Numbered from the stretch's first letter, positions 1-9,512 are shown. The stretch is DNA of 64,000 nt from Salinicola sp. (GCA_002695065.1 NZNW01000013.1:1-64000), one strand, 5' to 3'. A program made the numbers and translations. Notes: generated by a model not told the origin, from the sequence alone.

Positions 1-296
1 ATACCGGAGCCCCAGGCACTGATGATGAAGAAGACGGCGGCCACCAGCAGCAGCGTACGGCGGCCGAACTTGTCCGCCAGGCGGCCGGCGAAGAAGGCGC
101 CGACGGCGCAGCCGAGCAGCATCGAGGCGACATTGAATCCGGTGCCGACGCTCTGCGACTGGAAGGCCTGCTGCAGGCCATCGACGGTACCGTTGATGAC
201 GCCACTGTCGAAGCCGAACAGGAAGCCGCCGATGGCGGCGACGCAACAGGTGAGCAGAACCACGACAGGGCGTTGTGAAGCAACTTGAGTTGGCAT
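1..296 (-). CDS. MFS sugar porter, N-terminal fragment (runs off the window)
   Basis: Reading leftward from an ATG at 296, about 98 residues of an inner-membrane major facilitator protein are visible before the window edge. The first membrane segment ends in GGFLFGFDSGVINGTV, the hallmark helix-1 motif of the sugar porter family, and the loop between helices 2 and 3 carries GRLADKFGRR, the MFS loop motif. It starts 46 bp after the stop of the XylB-like dehydrogenase on the same strand, so the two are probably co-transcribed and the substrate is probably the same pentose or a related sugar. Family assignment is secure from the motifs; the substrate is inferred from the neighbour only. Confidence 0.85.
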   Translation of the reverse strand, partial: MPTQVASQRPVVVLLTCCVAAIGGFLFGFDSGVINGTVDGLQQAFQSQSVGTGFNVASMLLGCAVGAFFAGRLADKFGRRTLLLVAAVFFIISAWGSG

Positions 297-342
297 TGTG
301 AAGCTCCGTTGGTGTATCGAGGACGGTGTCGGCGACTCGCGA

Positions 343-1077
343 TCAGAGCCAGCCGGCGTCGACCCAGTAGTTGTGTGCGGTGCAGGCGGCCGCGTCATCC
401 GAGGAGAGGAACAGCACCATGGCGGCCACGTGATGGGGATGGATACGCACCTTGAGCTTCTGCTCGGCGACGATCTGGGCTTCGTCCTCGGGGCCGTACC
501 AGCGGGATTGACGCGGCGTCTTGACATTGCCGGGGATCACGCAGTTGACCCGGATGCCGTCGCTGCCCAGCTCGCTCGCCAAGGCCCGGGTCAGCCCCTC
601 GATGCCGGCCTTGGCGGTTTCGTAGAGCACCATGCCGGGCTGGCCCAGGTGCCAGCTGATCGAGCCCAGGTTGATGATCACGCCCTCTCCCCTGCGGCGC
701 ATGGCAGGAGCGACCTCGCGGGCGGCCAGCGCCAGGTGGCGCAGGTTGACCGCCATGCGGTCGTCCCAGTATTCGGGCGTGACGTCCTCGAGCCGGTGAC
801 GGTCGTCATTGGCGGCATTGTTGACCAGCACGTCGACCTCGCCGATGCCGGCAAGCGTCGCGATCAACGCCTCGGCATCGGTGAGGTCGCAGCGATGAAA
901 ATGGACTCGTTCGCCCAGCTCGTCCGCCAGCGCCTCGGCGTCATCGAGGATATCGATGAAATGAACCTGGGCGCGCTGCGCAGCGAAGGCGCGTACCAGG
1001 CCCGCCCCGATGCCGGAACCGCCGCCGGTGACGACGACGCGCTTGCTTTCGAGACTGGGATAGATGGCTGACTGCAT
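343..1077 (-). CDS. SDR oxidoreductase, D-xylose 1-dehydrogenase (XylB)-like
   Basis: A 244-residue short-chain dehydrogenase. The NAD(P) motif GGGSGIG lies at about 18-24, NNAAN at 86-90, and the catalytic set is Ser139, Tyr152 and Lys156 (YETAK). The opening MQSAIYPSLESKRVVVTGGG, the NDDRH segment, GSISWHLG, VIPGNVKT and the closing YWVDAGW strongly resemble, from memory, Caulobacter crescentus XylB (248 aa), which oxidises D-xylose to xylonolactone in the Weimberg pathway. L-arabinose or D-galactose dehydrogenases of the same subgroup are the alternatives. It is cytoplasmic, followed by a sugar porter on the same strand, and divergent from a ROK regulator with a palindrome between them, which fits sugar-induced expression. 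Confidence 0.88.
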   Translation of the reverse strand: MQSAIYPSLESKRVVVTGGGSGIGAGLVRAFAAQRAQVHFIDILDDAEALADELGERVHFHRCDLTDAEALIATLAGIGEVDVLVNNAANDDRHRLEDVTPEYWDDRMAVNLRHLALAAREVAPAMRRRGEGVIINLGSISWHLGQPGMVLYETAKAGIEGLTRALASELGSDGIRVNCVIPGNVKTPRQSRWYGPEDEAQIVAEQKLKVRIHPHHVAAMVLFLSSDDAAACTAHNYWVDAGWL

Positions 1078-1092
1078 GAGGTCTCTCGATGG

Positions 1093-1113
1093 TTAGTAAA
1101 TACTGTTAACTAA
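1093..1113. promoter_or_regulatory. Palindromic operator, probable ROK/XylR-type site
   Basis: Half-sites TTAGTAAA (1093-1100) and TTAACTAA (1106-1113) are inverted repeats matching at 7 of 8 positions around a 5-bp centre. The site lies 16 bp upstream of the XylB-like start, between it and the divergent ROK gene. Known XylR (ROK) operators in Firmicutes also begin with TTAGTTT-type half-sites, so this is the natural operator for the neighbouring regulator. Binding is inferred. Confidence 0.6.
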
Positions 1114-1264
1114 GTGTTGCCGCAGCATGCGCGCTTGGCGAACCGGCCGCCATTGGTCATTGGTGTTAAGACTTAGGTCGCGACGAGAGGAGCGCCTTCG
1201 GTGGGAATCGGCCGGCTTTGGTATAGTCGCGGCATCCACCGCCACCCGACGTTGCCATCATCCA

Positions 1265-2455
1265 ATGCATAATGCGTTCACGCCGCAGACCTCCGGCGAT
1301 CTCAACTACCTCAAGAGCCTCAACCGCAGCACGATCCTGAGCACCGTGCGCCGGAGCCCCGGGTTGTCGCGGGCCGACATCGCGCTGCGAACCGGCCTGA
1401 CCAAGGCCACGGTGGGCAGCGTGGTGCAGGCGCTGGTCGAGCGGGGATGGCTGCGCGAAGGGGAGCTCCACGCGCGCGGCGGGGGGCGGCCGGGGCGGGC
1501 GCTCTACCTGGATGGCGAGCGCCACTACATGCTGGGTGCCGAGGTCGGGGTCAAGGGGCTGCGGCTGGTTGCTTGCAATCTTCTTGGCGTCGTCCTGGCA
1601 AGCATTCACCAGGAGGAGCCTCCCACCGATCCTGCCACGACCGCGAAGCGGCTGGCGGCGCTGCTGGTACAGCTGCGTCAGGCGCCCGACATCGCGGAAC
1701 GCCGCTGCCTTGGACTAGGGGTCGCGGTGCCGGGCCCCGTCTCGCCCAGGGCGCCGATCCTGAGCCTGGCGCCCAACCTGGGTTGGGTGGACATCGACTT
1801 CCTGGCGCTGCTGCGCGAGCAACCGGATCTGCCGGACGGCGTGTGGCTGCTGGACAACGAGGCGAACGCCGCCGCCTTCGGCGAGTTCTATTTCTTCGAG
1901 GGCGTGCCCCCTGAGTCGATCGCCTACATCAGCGCCGGCAGCGGCATCGGCTGTGGCGTGGTCAGCGGCGAGCACTTTCCGCTGGTGCCGCGGGGCCACC
2001 AGGGGCTGGTGGGGGAGATCGGGCATACCGTGATACAGCCGGGGGGCGCGCTCTGCCACTGCGGCAATCACGGCTGCGCGGAGACGCTGGTCAGTGGGTG
2101 GGCGCTGCGCGAGGCGCTGCACGTCGACATCGATGCCAGTCTCAGCAACGCGGTTCTGGCCCGGGCCGAGGATGGCGAGGTCCAGGCCGTGATGAAGCGA
2201 GCCGGCGAAGCGCTCGGCCTGCTGATGCTCAACCTGCATCACACGCTCAACCCGTCGATGCTGATTCTGGGGGGATCGTTGATGAAGCTGGGCGAGAGCC
2301 TGACCGGGCCGGCCCTGGCCTACTTCGCCACCCACCAGAACGACCTGCTCCGGCAGTCGCAGACGATACCCGTCAAGGTGATCGGGGACAGCACCTACGT
2401 GGCCGCCAGAGGCGCCGCCGCCCAGGTCATGGCCCGGGCGGCGATCGAGATCTGA
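1265..2455 (+). CDS. ROK family transcriptional regulator (XylR/NagC type)
   Basis: A 396-residue DNA-binding sugar sensor. An N-terminal winged helix-turn-helix (about 20-75: STILSTVRRSPGLSRADIA, then LTKATVGSVVQALVERGWL) is followed by a ROK sugar-kinase-like domain with GVAVPGPVS, the ROK signature around GLVGEIGHT and the zinc motif CHCGNHGC. The ATG at 1265 is chosen because it sits just before the helix-turn-helix; the reading frame is open further upstream but the extra residues are unlike the family. It diverges from the XylB-like and porter genes with the operator at 1093-1113 between them, so it probably represses them until the sugar binds. Its stop is only 6 bp from that of the convergent CitMHS gene. 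Confidence 0.88.
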   Translation: MHNAFTPQTSGDLNYLKSLNRSTILSTVRRSPGLSRADIALRTGLTKATVGSVVQALVERGWLREGELHARGGGRPGRALYLDGERHYMLGAEVGVKGLRLVACNLLGVVLASIHQEEPPTDPATTAKRLAALLVQLRQAPDIAERRCLGLGVAVPGPVSPRAPILSLAPNLGWVDIDFLALLREQPDLPDGVWLLDNEANAAAFGEFYFFEGVPPESIAYISAGSGIGCGVVSGEHFPLVPRGHQGLVGEIGHTVIQPGGALCHCGNHGCAETLVSGWALREALHVDIDASLSNAVLARAEDGEVQAVMKRAGEALGLLMLNLHHTLNPSMLILGGSLMKLGESLTGPALAYFATHQNDLLRQSQTIPVKVIGDSTYVAARGAAAQVMARAAIEI

Positions 2456-2461
2456 GCCGGG

Positions 2462-3757
2462 TCAGAGCAGCCCGATCAGGTAGGCGAACGCCAGCATCAC
2501 CAGGCTGAAGAGCCACAGCAGGAAGAAGGAGTAGCGGATATGGCGGCCCATCTCCGCGCCGGCCAGGCCGAGGGCCAGCCACATGGCGGGAGAGAACGGG
2601 CTGATCATCTTGCCGACGTTGTTGCCGATCGCCATGGCGTAGACCACGCTGTCGGCGGCGACGCCCTGGGTCGAAGCGACCTGCTCGACCACTGGCAGCA
2701 GGGCGAAGTAATAGGCATCGGTGCTGGTCAGCATGTCCAGCGGCACGCCGAAGACGCCGATTACCAGATGCAGGTAGGGCACCATGGATTGGGGCAGCAC
2801 CTGGGCCAGGTCGGTGGCGATCGACTCGAGCATGCCGGTACCGGAGAGGATCCCCAGGAAAGCGCCGGCGGCGCTGATGATCGACGCCATCAGCAGGGCG
2901 CCGGGCGCGTGCGCCTTGATGCGTTCCATCTGCTGGCTGGGCTTGGGGTAGTTGGCCAGCAGCACGACACCGAGCGCCAGCATGAACATGTAGGCTGGCG
3001 GCATGACGCCGGATGCCAGCACGCCGATGGTGGCGACGGCGATGGCCAGGTTGAGCCAGAACCGGGGCGGCAGCGCCTTGCCGTTCTCGGCGTCGGCCAC
3101 CACGTTGTCCGGCGAGGCTTGGTCGGCCTGAGCGGGCAGGCGCTTGATCCGGCCCTGTTCGCGCAGGCCGAGCAGCGCGGCAAAGATCATCAGGATGACG
3201 AAGCCCGCGATCTGCACCGGCAGCATGGCGCGCCACAACTCGGTGGGACTGATGCCGGTGACGGCGGCGGCGCGTCCGATCGGGCCCGCCCAGGGGACGA
3301 GGTTCATGATGCCGATGCTCGCCGAGACGATCAGCAGCAGCAGGTAAGGACTCATTCGCAGGCGCTGGTAGAGCGGCAGCAGCGCGGGTATGGAGATCAG
3401 GAACGTGGAGGCGCCGGAACCATCGAGATGAGCGATGGTGCCGATCACGCCGGTACCCATGGCGACGGCGATCACATTGCCGCGAGTGAGTGCTACCACG
3501 CGGTTGATCAGGGGATCGAACAGGCCGACGTCCTGGAGCACGCCGAAGAAGAGGATGGCGAAGATGAACATCACCGCCACGTTGGCGACATCCTGCAGTC
3601 CCGACTCGAAGAATCCGGCAATGTCCGTCGGCCCGAAGCCGGCCAGAAGGGCGCCGATCAACGGCACCATCGACAGCGCGATGATCGGTGTGACGCGCTC
3701 GGTAAGCAGTAACGCCACGATGGCAATGATGATGCCAAGGCCAATGATCGTGAGCAA
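2462..3757 (-). CDS. CitMHS family citrate-type transporter
   Basis: A 431-residue inner-membrane protein with about 11-12 hydrophobic helices, the usual length for the family. Recognisable blocks include TPIIALSMVPLIGALLAGF near the N-terminus, a conserved HLDGSGASTFLI segment near 110-122, and TSTDAYYFALLP plus GNNVGKMISPFSPA near the C-terminus. CitMHS carriers import citrate (often as a metal complex) or related carboxylates with protons. The gene stands alone, convergent with the ROK regulator. Family is clear, exact substrate is not. Confidence 0.85.
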   Translation of the reverse strand: MLTIIGLGIIIAIVALLLTERVTPIIALSMVPLIGALLAGFGPTDIAGFFESGLQDVANVAVMFIFAILFFGVLQDVGLFDPLINRVVALTRGNVIAVAMGTGVIGTIAHLDGSGASTFLISIPALLPLYQRLRMSPYLLLLIVSASIGIMNLVPWAGPIGRAAAVTGISPTELWRAMLPVQIAGFVILMIFAALLGLREQGRIKRLPAQADQASPDNVVADAENGKALPPRFWLNLAIAVATIGVLASGVMPPAYMFMLALGVVLLANYPKPSQQMERIKAHAPGALLMASIISAAGAFLGILSGTGMLESIATDLAQVLPQSMVPYLHLVIGVFGVPLDMLTSTDAYYFALLPVVEQVASTQGVAADSVVYAMAIGNNVGKMISPFSPAMWLALGLAGAEMGRHIRYSFFLLWLFSLVMLAFAYLIGLL

Positions 3758-4094
3758 GAATCACCTCCGCTAGATGGCATGCGTCACCGGAAATGGTTCG
3801 GCATGAAATGACGATGCGGCGGGATGGTAGGCAGAGCCCATTCTTCGAGGCAACTCTTACATAAACGTAAACATTACTGATTTGTAAGGGTTTTATGGTA
3901 TCTATCGGGTGATGTGGCGGAGGGAATTATCGGCACTCGTCGTTGTAATTCTTGAGGAATTTATCGGGGCGCGAGGCGTACGATACGACACCAACCTTTC
4001 CAATCGGAAAGGTCGATGTCGTCTATTCGGTGTCGATTTGTAGACCAAAGTCTAAGCTCTGGTCGGTCCGTGGGTGCTGCGCGATGAAGGGCAT
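3758..4094. other. 337-bp intergenic region between the CitMHS gene and sbcC
   Basis: Both flanking genes are on the minus strand, so this stretch holds the end of the sbcC transcript and the promoter of the carrier gene. It contains an AT-rich patch near 3850-3900 with a widely spaced inverted pair CTTACA (3856) / TGTAAG (3883), the hairpin at 3986-4021, and a weaker dyad GACCAAAG (4043) / CTCTGGTC (4057). No convincing gene is visible. Confidence 0.5.
3986..4021 (-). terminator. Strong hairpin downstream of sbcC, possible terminator
   Basis: A perfect 7-bp stem CCTTTCC (3995-4001) / GGAAAGG (4006-4012) with a 4-nt loop is extended, across a 4-nt internal loop on each side, by CGACA (3986-3990) / TGTCG (4017-4021). 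It lies about 75 bp past the sbcC stop. No T-run follows, so it may act as a transcript end or RNA-stabilising hairpin rather than a classical terminator. Confidence 0.45.
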
Positions 4095-7000
4095 TCAAAG
4101 GCGTCGAATCACGAGCTGGCTGGCGCCGTTGCCCCTGGGTTCGACCCGTATCTGTAGCGGGATTCGCTCGTGCATCTCCTGCACGTGGGAGATCACGCCG
4201 ACGCGTCGGCCCTGGGCCTGCAGGCCATCGAGGGCATCCATCGCCAGTGCCAGCGACTCCGGGTCCAGGCTGCCGAAGCCCTCATCGATGAACAGCGATT
4301 CGATCGCCAATTGATGCGACGCCATCGAGGCCAGCCCCAGCGCCAGCGCCAACGACACCAGGAAGGTCTCGCCGCCGGAGAGCGAGTGCACCGAGCGCCG
4401 CTCGTCGGCCATGTCGCCATCGATCACCAGAATGCCCAGCTCGCTTCCGCCGCGAGCGAGGCGGTAGCGCGGCGTCAGGGCGCGCAGGTGCTGGTTGGCG
4501 TGGGTCAGCAGATGGTCGAGGTTGTAGGCCTGGGCGATGCGCCGGAAACGCTTGCCATCGGCGCTGCCGATGAGTCCGTTGAGGCGCTCCCAGCGATCGA
4601 CCTCGCGCTGGGCCGACTCGCGCGCGCGGGCACCCTCGCGCTGGGCCTGGCGACGGCGGTCGTCCTCGCGCAGGCGGTGCTGAGAGGCATCCCGGGTTTC
4701 CTGGCGTTCGTCGCGCTGGCGGATCAACGCCTGCGCGGTCTCGCGTTGGGTGGTCAGGCGCAGCGATAGCGCATGGGTGTTCGTCTCGTCGAGCAACTGC
4801 GCCGTGTCCGCTGCTGGCAGCAAGCGACGGCGCTGATCTCGTAGCGCCTCCCGACGCTCCTCGCGCTTGATGCTCGCGGCGTTTCGCTCGCGCTCCTGCT
4901 GCGCCAGGGCATCGCGAAGCTGGCGGTGGTCGTCTGCGCTGACACCCAGCAAGCTATCGATGCGTTCGTCATCGAGCATCGGCCGCGCCGCGCGCCAGGC
5001 CTGCCAGGCGCCATCGAGAGCTTCAAATTCTGTCTGTGCTTCGGTCTGGCGCTGCTCAAGGTCCGCCACGCGTTGAGTCGACTGCGTGTGTGCCTGGGTC
5101 AGGTTCTGCCAACGCGTCTGGCACGTTTCCAGCGCCGCTTCCGCATGCTCTCGGCGCTGCTCCAGGGTGGTTTGCCAGTCGTTGACCGAAGCATGGTGAC
5201 CCAATCGAGCCGACAGTTGCCGCGAGATATCGTCGCGGGCCTGCCGAAGCGCGGGCAGTGAGGTTTCCAGCGCTTGCCGGCGTTCGTGGCTCAACGATCG
5301 ACGCTCCTCGAGCCGGCCGAGTTCCAGCGAGAGCTGCTGCCATTCGGCCTCCAGCGGCTGGAGGGCGCGTTCGGCCTCGTCGAGCGCACCGAGCTGATCG
5401 CTGGCCTCGCGCCATTGCCGGGTGAGCTGCTGCTGGCGTGACTCGAGCCAGTGATCGGCGTTCTCGCTCTGGCGCAGGGCAGATGCGGCGCTGTGGGCAT
5501 CGATGACCTGCTCGGCATGCTCGAGCTGGCGCGTCACGGTCTCGAGATGGGTCTCTCGTTCCTGCAGGCCCTGGCGGCAGGCGCGGTAGTCTGCGCTGCA
5601 CTGGTGATAGACCTGATGAGCGTTCTCGACTTTGCGGCGTTGATCGGCGAGCTGCGCCTGCTCCTGCCGCTCGATCGCCTCGATCAGCGTGGCGTCGGGT
5701 CGAGATGGCGGCGAATGGCGGTAAGGGTGATCGATGCCGCCGCAAACCGGGCAGGGCTGGTCGTCGCTCAACTGCTGGCGCAGTCGATCGACCGCGTCGC
5801 TGCGCGCGGCGCTGGCACCCTCTATCTGCTGGCGGACCGCGGTCTCCTCGGCCTCGGCAGCGGTGAGCTGCACCTTCGCGCGCCTGCCCTGGGCTTCCAG
5901 ATCCGCCAGTCGCTGGCGTTCGCTCTGGAGTTGGTGCTGCGTGGTGCTGCGCTCCTGGCGCAGGCGCTCACCCTCGCGCCAGTCCTGCTGAAGGGTCTGG
6001 AGGGCCTGGAGGTCGCGCTGGGCTCGATCGCGCCGATCGTTCAGGGCGCTGCGGGTGTCATGAGCGAGCTGGCGTGAATCCACGCCTTCGCGCTCGCCGA
6101 GAAGGCCAACGAGCGTCGCACGCTGTCGCTGCAGCCGCTGTTCGAGCGACTGACGGGAGGCCACCAGTTGCCGGTGGCGTTCGTCGTCGGCCTTGCTCGT
6201 CTCGGCAAGCTGGCGGTGTTCCTGTTGCTGCTGCTCCAGCCGCTGTTGCTGGTGTTCGAGATCGGCCGCCAGCCGGCGGGCCCGTTCCAGTTCGGGCTGC
6301 GCGGCCTGATAGGCGTTTCTCGCCTGCTCACGGGCTTCTCGTGCCGCGCTCAATTGCGGCTCGAGCGTGCGTCGTTCGGTGTCGCACGCTTCCAGCTGGC
6401 GTCGTTCGTCTTCCAGTGTCTGCCGGCGGGCGGTCAGCGACCGTGCCAGCGCCTGACGACGTTCGGCACGCTCGCGCCAGGGTGCCAGGTCGTCGAGCTG
6501 CGCCAGTCGTTCACGCTGCGGCTGGCTCTGCTGCCAAGTCTGTTCGATCCGCTGCCATTGCGCATCGGCCTGCTGCCACGCCTGATGAAGCTGGGCATCG
6601 CGTTCGAGTTCGACGGCCTGGGTCTGGTGGCGGTTCAGCTCCGCCTGGAGCTCGGCCAGCGCCTGCTCCTCGATCTGGGCTTGGCGTTCGAGTTCAGCGC
6701 GGGTCTCGGCATCCACCGGGAGGGAATCGGCCAGCCGCGCGTCGATCGCCTCGAGCGCGGTTTTGGCATCACGCACGCGTTGATAGGCGGCCTTGGATAT
6801 CTCGGAGTAGTGCTGGGTGTCGGTCAGTCGTTCGAGCAGCTCGCTGCGCTCGTTGTCGTCGGCCTTGAGGAAGGCGGCGAACTCGCTCTGGGCCAGAAGC
6901 ACGGCGCGGGTGAACTGGTCGAACTTGAGTCCCAGCCGCTCGGGCAGCAGCTTCTCGAACTCCCGGGTCTGGGCGGTGAGCAGCTGGTTGGCGTCCAGGT

Positions 7001-7403
7001 CGGTCAACGACTGCTCGGCTTTCTGCAGGCTGCCGTCGACCTTGTCGCGGGCGCGGCGCACCGACCAGCGAGCGCGGTAGCGACGGCCGTCGCGACCGAC
7101 GAAATCGACCTCGGCAAAGCCGCCGACACAGCCGCGGCGCAGCAGGGTACGGGCGTCGGCGGTGGTCAGCGTGTCGGCGTTGACGTCGGCGATCTGGGAA
7201 TCCCGCCGTGGCGCCTGGCGCAGGCGCGGCGTGCTGCCGTAGAGCGCCAGGCAGAGTGCGTCGAGCAGGGTGCTCTTGCCGGCACCGGTGGGGCCGGTGA
7301 TGGCGAACAGGCCCTGGTCGACCAGCGGTGAGGCGGTGAAGTCGATCTCGTGGCGACCGGCCAGCGAGGCCAGGTTTTCCAGCCGGATGGCAAGGATCTT
7401 CAT
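4095..7403 (-). CDS. sbcC: Exonuclease subunit SbcC (Rad50-like ATPase)
   Basis: An 1102-residue SMC-like protein. Walker A is GPTGAGKST at about 37-45, the zinc hook CPVCGG lies near residue 550 in the middle of two very long Gln/Glu/Arg-rich coiled coils, and the C-terminal ATPase half has the ABC signature LSGGETFLVSLALALGLA and Walker B SLFIDEGFGSLD. With SbcD it forms the ATP-dependent nuclease that opens hairpins and processes palindrome- or protein-blocked DNA ends. The start overlaps the sbcD stop by 4 bp (7400-7403), so the two are translationally coupled with sbcD first. Length matches the family. Confidence 0.97.
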   Translation of the reverse strand: MKILAIRLENLASLAGRHEIDFTASPLVDQGLFAITGPTGAGKSTLLDALCLALYGSTPRLRQAPRRDSQIADVNADTLTTADARTLLRRGCVGGFAEVDFVGRDGRRYRARWSVRRARDKVDGSLQKAEQSLTDLDANQLLTAQTREFEKLLPERLGLKFDQFTRAVLLAQSEFAAFLKADDNERSELLERLTDTQHYSEISKAAYQRVRDAKTALEAIDARLADSLPVDAETRAELERQAQIEEQALAELQAELNRHQTQAVELERDAQLHQAWQQADAQWQRIEQTWQQSQPQRERLAQLDDLAPWRERAERRQALARSLTARRQTLEDERRQLEACDTERRTLEPQLSAAREAREQARNAYQAAQPELERARRLAADLEHQQQRLEQQQQEHRQLAETSKADDERHRQLVASRQSLEQRLQRQRATLVGLLGEREGVDSRQLAHDTRSALNDRRDRAQRDLQALQTLQQDWREGERLRQERSTTQHQLQSERQRLADLEAQGRRAKVQLTAAEAEETAVRQQIEGASAARSDAVDRLRQQLSDDQPCPVCGGIDHPYRHSPPSRPDATLIEAIERQEQAQLADQRRKVENAHQVYHQCSADYRACRQGLQERETHLETVTRQLEHAEQVIDAHSAASALRQSENADHWLESRQQQLTRQWREASDQLGALDEAERALQPLEAEWQQLSLELGRLEERRSLSHERRQALETSLPALRQARDDISRQLSARLGHHASVNDWQTTLEQRREHAEAALETCQTRWQNLTQAHTQSTQRVADLEQRQTEAQTEFEALDGAWQAWRAARPMLDDERIDSLLGVSADDHRQLRDALAQQERERNAASIKREERREALRDQRRRLLPAADTAQLLDETNTHALSLRLTTQRETAQALIRQRDERQETRDASQHRLREDDRRRQAQREGARARESAQREVDRWERLNGLIGSADGKRFRRIAQAYNLDHLLTHANQHLRALTPRYRLARGGSELGILVIDGDMADERRSVHSLSGGETFLVSLALALGLASMASHQLAIESLFIDEGFGSLDPESLALAMDALDGLQAQGRRVGVISHVQEMHERIPLQIRVEPRGNGASQLVIRRL

Positions 7404-8626
7404 GCCTCGACCTCGCTGTCCTGAACCTGTTGCAGCAGGGTGGCGAAATCGGCCAGCACGTCCTCCGGTGGCGGGTTGCCGTAACGACTCTGCCAGGTCC
7501 GCGTAAAGATCTCCTGCGGGGTCAGGCTGTCGAGATCGACGTTGGCGGCATTGTCGTCACGCCCGCCGGCGTCGGGGTAGCGGCTGTGAATGCGCAGCAG
7601 GCGCAGCGGCTTGTCCGCCATCGCCGCTTCGACGCGCGCTCGCAGGTCGGGGCGCGGTGCGTCGAGATCGACCCGGATCTCCAGCCATGGCCAGCGCTCC
7701 CGGGGCAGTTCGGCGTCGATCTCCAGCGTCTCGAGCTCCCGTTCGACCTCCTCGAGGCTGCCCGGCCCCACGCGGCGCAGCGCCACGTGGCGCGGTATCG
7801 GCAGGCTCTCGATGGCCTCGAGCTCGGCGCCGTTCAGGCTCACTTCGAGCACCTGGTGCGGATAGTGGCTCTCGCTGAAGTCCAGCGGCAGTGGCGAACC
7901 GCTGTAGCGAATGCGGGTTTCGCCGACCTGCTGGGGGCGATGCAGGTGGCCGAGCGCGACGTAGGCGATGGAACTCGGGAACAGCGTCGCCGGCACCGAC
8001 TCCTCGCCACCGATGACGATGGGGCGCTCGCTCGCCTCGGAGACGGCGGCGCCCTGCAGATGGGCGTGGCTCATCGCCACCAGTGCCTGGCCCGGCCCGC
8101 GGCGGGCCTCGGCGGCTTCGACCAGTTCGCCGTGAACCCGGGCGATCCCCTCGCGATAGTCGTCGACATCGCCACCGGTGACCTCGGCCGGGCGCAGGAA
8201 GGGGAGCGCCAGACACCAGGCCCCGAGCACGCCGTCGGCGTCGTGCAGCGGGACCAGCAGGCGGTCGCTGTCGAGACGGCCGTCGTCGAGCCAGTGCACC
8301 CGCCCCAGGGCGTGGGTCTTGAGGCTCTGCATCAGCGGCGCGGGCAGCTCGATGCGCGAACCGCTGTCGTGGTTGCCGGCGATCATCACGATCTCCAGCG
8401 CCGGCAGGGCGGCGTGGGCGGCGACGATGAAGTCGTAGAGCAGCTCCTGGGCGCGCAGCGAGGGATTGACCACATCGAAGATGTCACCGGCGATCAGCAG
8501 CGCATCGGGCTGACGCTCGACGAGCGTCGCCAGCAGCCAGTCGAGAAAGGCGCGATGCTCGACATGACGTTCCTGGCCGTGGAAGGACTGGCCCAGATGC
8601 CAGTCGGCGGTGTGGAGGAGTTTCAT
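7400..8626 (-). CDS. sbcD: Exonuclease subunit SbcD (Mre11-like)
   Basis: A 408-residue metallophosphoesterase nuclease. The metal-binding motifs are visible in order: HTADWHLG at 5-12, GDIFDVVNP, and AGNHDSGS. The ATG at 8626 is chosen because the protein then begins MKLLHTADWHLGQSFHG, the standard SbcD start; 35 upstream in-frame residues look non-coding. The C-terminal part corresponds to the capping and SbcC-binding region. It is the first gene of an sbcD-sbcC operon with a 4-bp overlap. Confidence 0.96.
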   Translation of the reverse strand: MKLLHTADWHLGQSFHGQERHVEHRAFLDWLLATLVERQPDALLIAGDIFDVVNPSLRAQELLYDFIVAAHAALPALEIVMIAGNHDSGSRIELPAPLMQSLKTHALGRVHWLDDGRLDSDRLLVPLHDADGVLGAWCLALPFLRPAEVTGGDVDDYREGIARVHGELVEAAEARRGPGQALVAMSHAHLQGAAVSEASERPIVIGGEESVPATLFPSSIAYVALGHLHRPQQVGETRIRYSGSPLPLDFSESHYPHQVLEVSLNGAELEAIESLPIPRHVALRRVGPGSLEEVERELETLEIDAELPRERWPWLEIRVDLDAPRPDLRARVEAAMADKPLRLLRIHSRYPDAGGRDDNAANVDLDSLTPQEIFTRTWQSRYGNPPPEDVLADFATLLQQVQDSEVEA

Positions 8627-8780
8627 GGCGTGGCGCCCTGTGACATCGGAGGAGACGAAGCGGTAAAAGCGTCGCCAAGTGTAACGCGACGTCGCGTCGA
8701 TTGAAGGAGAATCGCGAGTGGAGGTCGACACTTTCCGCGGCTAGGCTGGTGTCCTCAACCTGGATGACGGGAGGCGCGGG

Positions 8781-9512
8781 ATGGCGCTACACGAATGGAA
8801 TCTGACGCCCGAGGCGGCGATCGCACTGCAGAAGCAGCTGGCGCCGAGAATCGTGCGCGAGGACGCGCTGGGAGAGGTCGGCCTGATCGCGGGAATGGAT
8901 ATCGGCTTCGAGGATGGCGGGGAGACCACCCGCGCGGCGCTGGTGCTGCTCGAGTGGCCGTCGCTCGCGCTGGTGGAGCAGGTGGTGCATCGCGAGCCGA
9001 CGCGCATGCCCTACGTGCCGGGGCTGTTGTCGTTTCGCGAGATTCCGGCGGCGCTGGGGGCGTTCGAGCAGCTCTCCCAGCGCCCGGACCTGGTCATGGT
9101 CGATGGCCAGGGCATCGCCCATCCGCGTCGTCTGGGAATCGCCTCGCACCTGGGGCTGTGGCTCGACCTGCCGACCATCGGCGTGGGCAAGAGCCGGCTG
9201 TGCGGCCAGTTCGGGGAGGTACCGTCGGTCAAGGGTGGGTGGACGCCGTTGACCGACCGGCGACGAGAGGAGGATCCGAACGACGTCGCCCTCGACGAGC
9301 GCGGACGCGTCACCATCGGCGCGGTGTTGCGCTCGCGGGAGGGGGTGAAGCCGCTGTTCGTATCGCCCGGGCATCGCATGTCCCTCGATGGCGCCGTCGA
9401 CTGGGTGGTGCGCTGCCTGGGCAGGACCAAGCTGCCGGAGCCGACCCGGCTGGCGGATCGGCTGGCGTCGAGGAAGGGCGAAGTGGCGGTCAGCGGGCAG
9501 CTGTCGCTGTAG
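8781..9512 (+). CDS. nfi: Endonuclease V (deoxyinosine 3' endonuclease)
   Basis: A 243-residue DNA repair enzyme that nicks next to deoxyinosine and other deaminated bases. Key residues are recognisable: Asp40 in MDIGF, Tyr78 in the YVPGLLSFRE wedge motif, Glu87, and Asp108 in VDGQGIAHPRRLGIASHLG. The C-terminal GHRMS segment is also typical. The length is slightly above E. coli Nfi (about 223). It diverges from sbcDC and is convergent with the hydrolase gene, only 27 bp separating the stops. Confidence 0.96.
   Translation: MALHEWNLTPEAAIALQKQLAPRIVREDALGEVGLIAGMDIGFEDGGETTRAALVLLEWPSLALVEQVVHREPTRMPYVPGLLSFREIPAALGAFEQLSQRPDLVMVDGQGIAHPRRLGIASHLGLWLDLPTIGVGKSRLCGQFGEVPSVKGGWTPLTDRRREEDPNDVALDERGRVTIGAVLRSREGVKPLFVSPGHRMSLDGAVDWVVRCLGRTKLPEPTRLADRLASRKGEVAVSGQLSL

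Noticed and set aside
7430..8704. Long plus-strand frame across sbcD, and similar ones across recC and the carriers
   Set aside because: Same reason: opposite-strand shadows of conserved genes, with no motifs.
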